A DNA stretch of 17,420 nt from DAOUMF01 sp034411955. GTDB taxonomy: Bacteria > Chloroflexota > Dehalococcoidia > SM23-28-2 > RBG-16-64-32. The number at the start of each line of letters is the position of its first letter. Position 1 is the stretch's first letter. The DNA is taken from the NCBI GenBank assembly GCA_034411955.1, contig DAOUMF010000094.1, forward strand, positions 1 to 17,420, written 5' to 3'. The translations under genes and the position numbers were made by a program. Of this stretch, positions 6,856 through 14,095 are shown piece after piece. The notes beneath the pieces were generated by a model that did no database searches, was not told where the DNA came from, and saw only the letters and a list, made by a program, of their open reading frames with translations.

Positions 6856-7760
6856 TCCTCTACCTCCGTAGCCACTTCGGCCCAGTTCTTCCCCTGCTGC
6901 ACGTGCGGCGCCGACCAGGCGACGGGCCGCTCCAGAAGGCCGGCAATGAGACGTTCATAGTCGCTGCCCCTGAGGTTGGGTGCGTCGTCCCAGCGCACGA
7001 AGTGGTACGTGAAGAACTTGCCCACGAAGTGGGTCATGTGCGTAAAGGGCAGGTAGATCAGGAACAGCGCTAGGAGCAACGATTGCGTTACGATGAGTGG
7101 GCTCGTGTCCGCGGGCTGCCCGAAGGACGCCAGGCCCTCGGCGTACTCCCGCGCCTCGCTGAACGACAGGTCTGTCACCGCCCACGAGGCGAGCGCGACC
7201 AGCGCCATCGCCAGAATGAGCCCCAGGTTGAAGTAGTCGGCGGGGACGGCGTACAGGCGCAGTCCAGGATCGGTGAGCCGCATCACCAGCAGCCCCAGCG
7301 CCCCAAGGGCAACAGAGATGAGACCCACGACGCCCACGACAGGGGTGATGTAGTACAACGCGGCGGCGTTGGAATCGGCGGATACCGGCGCCCCTGCCGC
7401 CTGCGCGATGCCACCTCCCAGCAGCAGCGCCAGGAACAGGATCGTGAGGTAGAGGCCGGCGTGGAACGGGAAGGAAGCGAACCACAGCTTGCGATTGTGC
7501 TCCCAGAGCCCTACCAGGAGGAGTATCTCCGGCACCATGATCTTCAGCTCCCCCATCAGGGAGGAATGCCGTGGCTTCTCCCACCAGTCCAGTTCCTCGA
7601 AATAGGAGCCGTCCTTGCCCGCCTCATGAGGCACCGGGTAGAGCTCCCAGCGGAGGTGCATCGGCGTGCGCAGGTACCTGACGACCCGCCGAGTCATCCC
7701 GATCAAGAACACCGCCGCAGCGATGTAGGCAACCACCTGAACGATCTCAACTCCGCTCAT
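6852..7760 (-). CDS. NarI-like membrane cytochrome b subunit, second module
   Basis: This 302-residue integral membrane protein belongs to the nitrate reductase gamma-like group that pairs with HdrD-like proteins. Hydrophobic helices lie near 8-28, 75-118 (probably two), 137-160, 178-196 and 222-243. Between the first two is a soluble segment (about 31-70) rich in charged and aromatic residues. Candidate heme ligands are H88, H100, H241 and H244. ATG at 7760 is chosen because AGAAGG lies 9 bases upstream; the frame also opens with TTG at 7769, directly against that site, which is too close. It overlaps the HdrD-like gene by four bases. An extended -10 promoter sits about 60 bases upstream, so this gene starts its own operon. 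The quinone-coupling role is inferred. Confidence 0.87.
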   Translation of the reverse strand: MSGVEIVQVVAYIAAAVFLIGMTRRVVRYLRTPMHLRWELYPVPHEAGKDGSYFEELDWWEKPRHSSLMGELKIMVPEILLLVGLWEHNRKLWFASFPFHAGLYLTILFLALLLGGGIAQAAGAPVSADSNAAALYYITPVVGVVGLISVALGALGLLVMRLTDPGLRLYAVPADYFNLGLILAMALVALASWAVTDLSFSEAREYAEGLASFGQPADTSPLIVTQSLLLALFLIYLPFTHMTHFVGKFFTYHFVRWDDAPNLRGSDYERLIAGLLERPVAWSAPHVQQGKNWAEVATEVEE

Positions 7761-7822
7761 TCTCGCCAACCTTCTGCGCGCCCAGCCACTGTGACGCTCG
7801 TGCTCTCGCGCACCGCCTAGTC

Positions 7823-7831
7823 ATTGTATCA
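7823..7831 (-). promoter_or_regulatory. Extended -10 promoter for the second NarI/HdrD/DsrE operon
   Basis: The minus strand reads TGATACAAT, an extended -10 element (TGn followed by TACAAT, 5 of 6 to consensus). No good -35 box is present, which is normal for this class. Transcription would begin near 7816, about 56 bases before the ATG at 7760. I see no terminator between it and the preceding genes, so read-through from the long operon is also possible. Confidence 0.5.
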
Positions 7832-7853
7832 GAATTCACAATCTATCGACGGA

Positions 7854-7952
7854 CTAGTGACCACCCCGTCGTGGGAATACGAGCCCGGTCGTCAGGCCCG
7901 TGGCGATGGCAAGAGACATCGCTCCGTAGGCCCAAGAGCCGGTCTCGGTCAT
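7854..7952 (-). CDS. Possible 32-residue single-helix membrane peptide
   Basis: A short frame begins with ATG at 7952, 38 bases after the TauE/SafE stop, and ends in TAG. Its product begins MTETGSWAYG, continues with a hydrophobic stretch rich in Ala, Leu and Gly, and ends in the basic tail FPRRGGH, which looks like a one-helix membrane peptide with a positive cytoplasmic end. An in-frame ATG at 7985 would give 43 residues. Neither start has a convincing ribosome site (GAAGGG lies rather far from 7952). Small membrane peptides accompany many respiratory complexes, but conservation cannot be judged here. It may be a chance frame. Confidence 0.4.
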   Translation of the reverse strand: MTETGSWAYGAMSLAIATGLTTGLVFPRRGGH

Positions 7953-7990
7953 GGTCGGTGGGCCCGGCCCTTCAGTCAACCACATTGCGG

Positions 7991-9064
7991 CTAGCGCGTG
8001 ACGATAAGCGTCTCAGCCCAGGCTGGCGCCTGCCTGCCCGTCCGCTGCAGCACAATCCCCATTCCCACCAAGCCCATGATCAGTGACACCAGAACGCCCA
8101 TGCCGCCGAACATGACAGTCGGCGACAGAACGTTGAGCAGTTCGCTGTTCTCGCCAGTCAGCACATCCGTCAGCTTGAGCGCCGCAGCTAAAGCGCCGAA
8201 GGTGAGCGCGACAACAAGGAGAAGCCGAATCGCCGGCCCTCGCACGTAGGCGGTTCCCAGGGAGCCAACCTGAGCGCCGATGGCAGCGCCGAAGATCATG
8301 ATGAAAGCGGCGAAGATCACCACGTTGTGGCTCATCCCGTGGCGCACAGCGGTGTAGCCTGATGAGATGATAATCGAGAACAGGTCTGTCCCCACCGCAA
8401 CCAGGGAAGGCATCCCGAGCAAGTAGATCATCGCCGGCACCCGTATGAATCCCCCACCGACGCCGAAGAACCCGGAAAGGAAACCTGTGGCTGCCCCTAT
8501 GACCGTCACCGTCCAGAAGGAAACGGTAACCCTCGACGTAGGGAGGTAGATCATCGGCCACAGGTAGATGCTCTGAAGCCGCTTTGCCAGGCCGGTGGTC
8601 TGCTCGTCGCGCGGTATCGCCTTGCCGGCGGCTTTCAACTCTGCCATTCGCCGCCTCGCCGCCATGGTCTCACGAAAGGTCACGAAGCCTATACTCACCA
8701 TAAGGGCTAACGAGGCAGTCAGCACGGCCTCCTCATCGATCCCACGATCTTTCAGCCAGTTGATGAAACGCACGCCCCCTTCCGCCCCGACGACCGTTCC
8801 CACGGCCATGATCAGGCCCAGCTTGAGATCGACGTTGCCCAACTGGGAGTGCCGTAAGGTCGCTATGATGGACTTCCCAAAGATGTGTGTCGTGTCCGTG
8901 CCGACCGCGAAGTTCGCCGGGAACCCCAGCACCACCAGCGCCGGGGTCACCATGAAGCCACCCCCCACACCGAGGAACCCACCGACGATGCCGACGGTGA
9001 AGCCCATGAACAGCAAGAGCAGTATAGATATCTCAGTGTCAGGAATCTCATGGAACGTGACCAC
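7991..9064 (-). CDS. TauE/SafE-family anion permease
   Basis: This 357-residue polytopic membrane protein has the internal duplication of the TauE/SafE (DUF81) family. The first half carries GGFLGVGGGF (residues 28-37) followed by AVGTD, and the second half repeats it as GFFGVGGGF (198-206) followed by AVGTD. A basic cytoplasmic loop of about 50 residues (131-180) separates the halves. Family members export or import sulfite, sulfoacetate, taurine-derived or other organosulfur anions; the substrate cannot be told from sequence. The start is GTG at 9064, with GGAG ending 10 bases upstream and a 5-base gap after the previous stop. Its place at the end of a dsr-type gene series suggests movement of a sulfur oxyanion. 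Confidence 0.92.
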   Translation of the reverse strand: MVTFHEIPDTEISILLLLFMGFTVGIVGGFLGVGGGFMVTPALVVLGFPANFAVGTDTTHIFGKSIIATLRHSQLGNVDLKLGLIMAVGTVVGAEGGVRFINWLKDRGIDEEAVLTASLALMVSIGFVTFRETMAARRRMAELKAAGKAIPRDEQTTGLAKRLQSIYLWPMIYLPTSRVTVSFWTVTVIGAATGFLSGFFGVGGGFIRVPAMIYLLGMPSLVAVGTDLFSIIISSGYTAVRHGMSHNVVIFAAFIMIFGAAIGAQVGSLGTAYVRGPAIRLLLVVALTFGALAAALKLTDVLTGENSELLNVLSPTVMFGGMGVLVSLIMGLVGMGIVLQRTGRQAPAWAETLIVTR

Positions 9065-9069
9065 GGCGC

Positions 9070-9366
9070 TTATTCTCCGGCCTCAGGCCCTTCGCTGTCT
9101 TCGAAGTGCTCTATCCTCTTCACCTCATATCCGAGGAAGTCTGTCAGCCTCTCCATGAAGAGGCCAAGGAGTACCCCTGCAGCGGCCATCAGGCCCACGT
9201 AGTAGGCACAGCCCTTCACCGTGTCCCACAGGTTGTCGCCAATGGCATCGAAGAGCTCCCCTTGCTCGCCGTTCTCGTGCCACGAGATCGTCTGCCATGC
9301 CAGGAGCCCCATCAGGATTGCCAGCACGAGCCCCTGCCAGGCCGCGTTCAGCCGCTTTCCAGACAT
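9070..9366 (-). CDS. Small two-helix membrane protein of unknown function
   Basis: I do not recognise this 98-residue protein. It has two hydrophobic segments (about 11-23 and 66-83) separated by an acidic, Trp-containing loop that includes SWHENGEQGELFD, and an acidic C-terminal tail. The ATG at 9366 overlaps the stop of the QmoC-like gene by one base (TAATG) and has GGAGG 9 bases upstream. It is followed after 5 bases by the TauE/SafE gene. Such tight packing suggests a partner for one of those two proteins: an accessory subunit of the QmoC-like protein or of the permease. Longer upstream starts exist but would lie inside the neighbouring gene. Confidence 0.75.
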   Translation of the reverse strand: MSGKRLNAAWQGLVLAILMGLLAWQTISWHENGEQGELFDAIGDNLWDTVKGCAYYVGLMAAAGVLLGLFMERLTDFLGYEVKRIEHFEDSEGPEAGE

Positions 9367-10613
9367 TACCGTGTTCCTCCGAGCTCTCTCGATTTCGCGA
9401 ACCACAGCGCCGCCGCGCGGTAGAATACGTGGGCGAACTTGCCGTGAGGCGCGTAGGCAAATGCTGTGAACACTACGATCAGGTGGACCAGGTACAACGA
9501 GTACGCCAGCGAAGCGACATCAGCGTACCGCGCCACCTCCAGCAGGGAACCCGTCACCACGAGCAGAAAGATCATCCCCAGCAGGAACCAGTCGACATAG
9601 GACCCAAGCCCCCACGAGCCCTTCTTCGTACGCAGCCGGTTGTAGATGAAGGTTACGACCCCCGCGAACAGCAGAATGGCGCCCAGGTTACCGAGGATCT
9701 TCGCCGGGTCGCTGGCAGGACGCTGCACCTCCGCCCCGGTGAAGCTATAAATGGCAACGAGGGTGGTGGCGATCAGCAGGAACGGCGTCCCGTAGAACAC
9801 CGCCAGGTGTCCCCACAGCCTTGGCTTGTCCGTCTGGCACTGGCGGAACGAGGTGTGCAGCGCTATGTCGCCGCCGGTCGAAGTCAAGCTTGACCCCAAG
9901 CTCATCTCGCCTGCACTCGCAGCCATCGCGCCTGGCCCATCCGACGGCCCCGTCGACTCCGTACTTTCAGGCTCAGGCTCCGGCGCAGCAGCACCAGGGA
10001 TCATCACTAACGCATCTGGTGACGATTTTTCCATCTCTCTCCAGAACCGCAGTAACCCCAGGCCTGCCACCACTGCCGCGTACGCTACCAGCAGTGGCCC
10101 CACTATGTAGATCACCGTGTGCGAGATGAGGTGGGCGTACTCGATCTCCCCCTCCGGGTAGTCGAAGCCGCGTATGATGGCCACCAACACAAGCATAATG
10201 GCCGTCGGTATGCCGATGACGAGTGGCAGGGCCCGGGGGTCCGAGAAAAGCCTGGAAACGAAGCTGGGCGCCGAAAAGTGCTCGACAGCAAGGCTCCTCA
10301 TGGCCGCCAGCACGTCCCCCGGCTTCGCCCCCCGGGGGCAGTTCGCGGAGCAGTCGTTGCATTGGTGGCAGAGCCAGATGCCGGGATCCCGCAGGACCCT
10401 GTCTTTCAGGCCCCACTGCGCCCACAGCATCAGCTTCCGGGGGAATCCGGCATGTTCTCGCGCGTAGGACAGCTCGCACGACACCGAGCACGTCCCACAC
10501 TGGAAGCACTTCTTGGCGGACTCGCCGCCTCGCCTGATCACGTCTTGTATGAACGTCCTGTCCGGCCTGATGAGTTCGGCGGTCTCGCCCGGGGGCACTG
10601 CTGCGCTAACCAT
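9366..10613 (-). CDS. qmoC: QmoC-like protein: HdrC iron-sulfur domain fused to a membrane cytochrome b
   Basis: This 415-residue protein has the QmoC architecture. An N-terminal HdrC-like domain carries two 4Fe-4S motifs, C36/C39/C42/C46 (CFQCGTCSVSC) and C82/C85/C88/C92 (CHQCNDCSANCPRG). A NarI-like membrane domain follows, with helices near 129-148, 164-188, 270-290, 306-326, 341-360 and 370-388. H161, H165, H269, H377 and H390 are possible heme ligands. In sulfate reducers QmoABC passes electrons between menaquinol and APS reductase. Here no qmoA, qmoB or aprAB lies within the window, and an Ala/Pro/Ser/Gly-rich linker of about 40 residues (207-247) interrupts the membrane domain. ATG at 10613 has GGAGG upstream. 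The architecture is clear; the partner is not. Confidence 0.87.
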   Translation of the reverse strand: MVSAAVPPGETAELIRPDRTFIQDVIRRGGESAKKCFQCGTCSVSCELSYAREHAGFPRKLMLWAQWGLKDRVLRDPGIWLCHQCNDCSANCPRGAKPGDVLAAMRSLAVEHFSAPSFVSRLFSDPRALPLVIGIPTAIMLVLVAIIRGFDYPEGEIEYAHLISHTVIYIVGPLLVAYAAVVAGLGLLRFWREMEKSSPDALVMIPGAAAPEPEPESTESTGPSDGPGAMAASAGEMSLGSSLTSTGGDIALHTSFRQCQTDKPRLWGHLAVFYGTPFLLIATTLVAIYSFTGAEVQRPASDPAKILGNLGAILLFAGVVTFIYNRLRTKKGSWGLGSYVDWFLLGMIFLLVVTGSLLEVARYADVASLAYSLYLVHLIVVFTAFAYAPHGKFAHVFYRAAALWFAKSRELGGTR

Positions 10614-10628
10614 TGGTCGCCCTCCTAC

Positions 10629-12353
10629 CTAGCCGGTGGGCTCAAGGGACACATCTTTCGCTGCCTTGAAAGCGGCCTTATACAGATCCCCAGCCTCTCC
10701 CTGGTCGACGTCCTCCCAGGCTTTCGCCAAGTCCCGCAAGGCAGTGGCCGCTGCGAAGGGGTCGGCATCGCTCTTGATGCCCTGAGCCGCCTCACGGGCC
10801 GTCTCAAAGATGACGTGGGCCTGCTCGGGATCCGTCGCCAGCATGGCCAGAGCGACGTCCGTCAGAGCCTGCACGTGCTCGGGAGGGTTCTCGACCCTGT
10901 CGGCGATCTCCAGGGCCTTGGCTGGATTCAGCGGAGCCCAGGCACTCGCCAACTGCCGCAGCGGGGAGGTGTCCTCGAGTTCGCCGGCCTCGCTCAGCGC
11001 CCCCTCGAAGATGCTGATTGCTTTCTCCGAATCATCATCCGCTACCTTCTCGCCGATTCCGATCAGCGCCTGGACGCGGATAGACTGCGGCTTGATGGCC
11101 TCTGCCAGAGACACCGCGCCGTCGGCGTCTGCGTCGGCCGCTACGAGAGCGACGATGCGCAGGGCATCAGCCTGGAAGTACGGGTCCTCGATCTCCCGCG
11201 CGATCTCCTCCGCGCGCTCATCGTCCACCGTCGCCATACCAGTGACGATTGCATTCACGGCCTGGGCACGCTCGTATGTGTCCAGAACCCGCTCGTTCTC
11301 CTCAAGGGCCTGCTCCAGTGCATCCCTGGCTCCCGCCGCGTCCGAGGCCGAGATCTGCTCAGCGATGCCGACCAGCGCCGCCACACGCGCTTCGGGGTAG
11401 TCGGGGGCAATGCCTTCCACCACCGTCATCGCCTCGTCCATGTCCAGCGTCGCCCACGCCACGGCGATGTCGCTCTGCGCGAAGGCCTGAGGCTCAACTT
11501 CCTCGATCTCTCCGGCTGCCTCTTCGGCCTCAGTGAGGAGTTCCTGACCCTGTGTGGCGTCCGCCGCTGAGGCAACCGCCGACTCGCGCAGGGCCCAGGA
11601 ACGATCGTAGGGGTCGCTGATCTCCCGCGCCGCCGTGACTGCATCCGCTAGGACGCCCTCGCCAAGCTCCGGGTCCGTCTCCCCGAACTGCGCTGAAATC
11701 TCTCGCAGGGCGCGCGCCTTCGCGGCGGGGTCCGCGATCCCGGCGGCCACCTCAAGCGCGCTGTCAGCGTCAAGCCTTGCAAGCTCTATGGCCACGGTGC
11801 TCTCGTCCGCGGCTCGGTATTGCGGGAGAGGGTTGTTCTCGGCGATCTCCAGAGCGGTCGCCAACAGAGAGCTGGCCTGGGCGGGGTCCGCGTCCGCTAG
11901 CTCCCCGGCTATCGCCCGCAGGACCCAGGCGCGGGACGCGTTCCGCTCGAGCCGTTCGGCCAAAGCGATTGCTGAACGCCAGTCTAGGGGCTCCCAGGTG
12001 GCTGCCTGCTCCCTCAGCCCCGCGGCGACGCTGCGCTGTTCGTCGCCGCCGCTCGCCGCTTGCTCGGCCGCCTCAACGCTATCCTCAATCGCCTGTTGCG
12101 CTGCCGCCGGCTCGATGGCGGCCCAGGATGTCGCCACCTGCGCCATCGCCCACGCTCTAGCGATGGCCAACTCCTGCTTGTCGGCGACCTCGGTCGCAGC
12201 AGCCATCGCCTCAGCGACCGGGTCCTGTCCTTCCGTCTCCGCCTCAGACGACCCGCAGCCAAATGCGAGAAGCAACATGAGCAGAGCTGCTGCTCCCAGC
12301 AACAGCCCCTTCACCATGCGGCTCGATGCCGGCGTTGTCCGATCGGTAATCAT
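10629..12353 (-). CDS. Large lipoprotein with helical repeats, unknown function
   Basis: I do not recognise this 574-residue protein. The N-terminus has a lipoprotein signal with lipobox LAFGC (Cys33; an internal ATG at 12317 would give a shorter, equally good signal). The rest is a run of about a dozen degenerate units of 30-40 residues, each roughly a run of Ala/Leu with R-A-x-A-L-x-x-I-A, then an acidic D-P-x-x-A turn and a second helix, as expected of a TPR- or HEAT-like alpha solenoid. It is strongly acidic and Ala-rich with few aromatics. The ATG at 12353 overlaps the cytochrome c stop by four bases (ATGA). Coupling to a cytochrome and a QmoC gene suggests a periplasmic scaffold or assembly factor for the respiratory complex; this is inference. 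Confidence 0.8.
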   Translation of the reverse strand: MITDRTTPASSRMVKGLLLGAAALLMLLLAFGCGSSEAETEGQDPVAEAMAAATEVADKQELAIARAWAMAQVATSWAAIEPAAAQQAIEDSVEAAEQAASGGDEQRSVAAGLREQAATWEPLDWRSAIALAERLERNASRAWVLRAIAGELADADPAQASSLLATALEIAENNPLPQYRAADESTVAIELARLDADSALEVAAGIADPAAKARALREISAQFGETDPELGEGVLADAVTAAREISDPYDRSWALRESAVASAADATQGQELLTEAEEAAGEIEEVEPQAFAQSDIAVAWATLDMDEAMTVVEGIAPDYPEARVAALVGIAEQISASDAAGARDALEQALEENERVLDTYERAQAVNAIVTGMATVDDERAEEIAREIEDPYFQADALRIVALVAADADADGAVSLAEAIKPQSIRVQALIGIGEKVADDDSEKAISIFEGALSEAGELEDTSPLRQLASAWAPLNPAKALEIADRVENPPEHVQALTDVALAMLATDPEQAHVIFETAREAAQGIKSDADPFAAATALRDLAKAWEDVDQGEAGDLYKAAFKAAKDVSLEPTG

Positions 12354-12940
12354 TTCTTCAGCGTCCGCTCCCAACCCAGGAACGCCAGGAAGGCGACGAA
12401 GATGGTTCCCAGCACCACCGCCAGGATCACCGTCCTGCGGCGGTCCTCCTGATGCATATCCAGCGCCTCCGGCAGGAGCTTGGCGGTCTCGAACCGCAAG
12501 GCCTTGGCGTTATCCGTGAACTTGGTAACGGACTCCACATCCGTCTGCATGAGCTCATCGAAGCTGTCGCGTTGCGGGTCCACGCGCTCGATCAAGGTCT
12601 CGGCGCCCATCCGCTCACCGCTGAAGTCTTCACCGATGTCAGCGATCTTCAGCATCAGGTTGCCGGCGTGATAGCTTTCCTCTCTCACGATTCGCAAAGG
12701 GTCGCAGGGGATGGACTGCTGGCGGTAGACGCCGCCACCCCAGGCGAGGGCCGACTGGACCCGTGCGTCACCGCTGTAGTGGCACTCGGCGCAGTAGTTC
12801 CCCGTCAGCACCGCGCCCTCTGGAGTGTCTGTTTCAGAATCGGCTTGAACACCCCGCAGCAAGAAGGCTAGGCCAGCGATCACGAGACCGAGTGCCAGCA
12901 GGGTTGCTGGCACGGCTCTTATCATTCGTCGGTTGGCCAT
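12350..12940 (-). CDS. Membrane-anchored monoheme cytochrome c
   Basis: This 196-residue protein has an N-terminal membrane helix (about 8-30), one heme-binding motif C50-A-E-C53-H54 (NYCAECH) and a second hydrophobic helix at about 172-190 followed by a short basic tail. The heme domain should therefore face outward while both ends are anchored. Downstream, SIPCDPLRIVREESYHAG contains a further cysteine and a histidine; a methionine or histidine from this region may be the sixth heme ligand. It follows the subunit IV gene by 17 bases, so the order Rieske, b6, IV, cytochrome c resembles the petCBDA order of heliobacteria, where the last gene encodes the cytochrome c subunit. The ATG at 12940 follows AGGGAG at some distance. 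It is probably the electron acceptor of the b6-type complex. Confidence 0.87.
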   Translation of the reverse strand: MANRRMIRAVPATLLALGLVIAGLAFLLRGVQADSETDTPEGAVLTGNYCAECHYSGDARVQSALAWGGGVYRQQSIPCDPLRIVREESYHAGNLMLKIADIGEDFSGERMGAETLIERVDPQRDSFDELMQTDVESVTKFTDNAKALRFETAKLLPEALDMHQEDRRRTVILAVVLGTIFVAFLAFLGWERTLKK

Positions 12941-12957
12941 TCTTCGTTCACATCTCC

Positions 12958-13401
12958 CTACTTCAAGGCGGCATAGCTGGTGAGTCCGACCAGGAGGCCA
13001 ATGGCCGCTGCCCCGAGGAGCAGGATGACCGGCCGCTTGAACGTGTTGCGCTCCCTGCCGCGATCCCAGAAGGGTAGCAGCAAGGCGACCAAGATAACCC
13101 CGATCTGGATGAACAGCCCGATGCTCTCGCTGGGCACCAGCTTCAGCTCCTGGAAGGAGGCCAGGAAGTACCATTCCGGCTTGATGTGCTCCGGCGTCAC
13201 CAGCGGATTGGCTATCTCATCGGGGGGAAGCAGCCACTCCGTCAAGAAGAACACGAAGATGAAGAGCACAGTCAGGAGAATCAGGACCACCTGGGCCATG
13301 AAGACCATCTCATTGGGGAAGAAGGGCTCTGTGCCCCGTTTCCAGTCCTGGTATTTCTTTTTCTTCTTCAGCGTGCCCGGCTCTTGAGTCGCCACTGCCA
13401 T
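12958..13401 (-). CDS. petD: Cytochrome b6-f subunit IV-like protein (C-terminal part of split cytochrome b)
   Basis: This 147-residue protein is the C-terminal half of a split cytochrome b. It has three membrane helices (about 33-53, 95-110 and 124-141) and the quinol-oxidation (Qo) signature PEWY at residues 75-78, within the conserved stretch from PLVTPEHIKPEW. The N-terminus has a run of five lysines. ATG at 13401 is chosen because GAGAGGTGAT lies just upstream; the frame also has ATG at 13407 and GTG at 13410, which overlap that site. It follows the b6 gene by 13 bases. Together they form the membrane core that oxidises quinol and passes one electron to the Rieske protein and the other to heme b. 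Confidence 0.93.
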   Translation of the reverse strand: MAVATQEPGTLKKKKKYQDWKRGTEPFFPNEMVFMAQVVLILLTVLFIFVFFLTEWLLPPDEIANPLVTPEHIKPEWYFLASFQELKLVPSESIGLFIQIGVILVALLLPFWDRGRERNTFKRPVILLLGAAAIGLLVGLTSYAALK

Positions 13402-13414
13402 CTCCATCACCTCT

Positions 13415-14092
13415 CTAGAGCGGCTCCGCGATGCCGGTTCGCCGGATCATCCAGAAGTGGCTAAGGAGGAAGAGCGCCATGATCCCCGGGAGTACGGCTA
13501 TGTGAAAGCCGTAGAACCGTACCAGCGTCGGTTGGGCGATGGCGTCTCCGCCGCGCATCAACTCGGCCCCGGTCGTGCCCACGAACGGGAGGACCTCTAC
13601 GGCGTTCGCCACCACCGTGGCAGCCCAGAAGGACATCTGTGTCCACGGCAGCAGGTACCCCGAGAAGCACATGGCCAGGGTGAGGAGCAGCAAGATGAAG
13701 CCGGAGATCCAGTGCAGCTCCCGCGGCGGCTTGTAGGCCCCGGTCAGCCACACCTTAAGCATATGCAGCGTCACCGTGACCACCATCATGCTCGAGGCCA
13801 CGATGTGAATCCGCCGGATGAACCAGCCGAAGCGGACGCCCGAGTCGATGCTCTCGATGCTGGAGAACGCCTGGTCTACGTGCGGGACGTAGAACAGCAG
13901 GAGGAAGGCCCCGGTGATGACCTGGACGATGAAGAGGATAAACGATAGTCCTCCCAGGCAGCCAACGGCGTCCATGAAGCTCAGGTGCCGCGGCGCTGTC
14001 TTCTCGGTTAGTTCCTGCCGAATGAGGCTCCGGAACCCAATCCGCTCGTCCAGCCAGTCCGTAACCCTGTCTACACCATCAAAGACACTCAT
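13415..14092 (-). CDS. petB: Cytochrome b6-type subunit (N-terminal part of split cytochrome b)
   Basis: This 225-residue protein is the four-helix heme b subunit. Two histidine pairs ligate the hemes: H96/H110 with 13 residues between, and H197/H212 with 14 between; the 14-residue spacing is the b6 form, unlike the 13 of mitochondrial-type cytochrome b. Cys45 in the CLGG motif is at the position that covalently binds the extra heme c(n) in b6f complexes. GYLLPW (145-150), of the Qo region, is also present. The split from subunit IV is a further b6 trait. The ATG at 14092 lies 3 bases after the Rieske frame. No frame defect is seen in this gene, although the Rieske gene upstream is interrupted. 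Confidence 0.94.
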   Translation of the reverse strand: MSVFDGVDRVTDWLDERIGFRSLIRQELTEKTAPRHLSFMDAVGCLGGLSFILFIVQVITGAFLLLFYVPHVDQAFSSIESIDSGVRFGWFIRRIHIVASSMMVVTVTLHMLKVWLTGAYKPPRELHWISGFILLLLTLAMCFSGYLLPWTQMSFWAATVVANAVEVLPFVGTTGAELMRGGDAIAQPTLVRFYGFHIAVLPGIMALFLLSHFWMIRRTGIAEPL

Positions 14093-14095
14093 CGC

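Noticed and set aside
5755..6960. A 401-codon plus-strand frame across the second HdrD-like gene
   Set aside because: It is antisense to a protein with two ferredoxin motifs and a CCG domain in the correct order; its own translation shows no family pattern.
10119..11570. A 483-codon open frame on the plus strand across the QmoC and lipoprotein genes
   Set aside because: It lies opposite two well-supported minus-strand genes. Its product has no recognisable domain and is typical of antisense frames in high-GC DNA.
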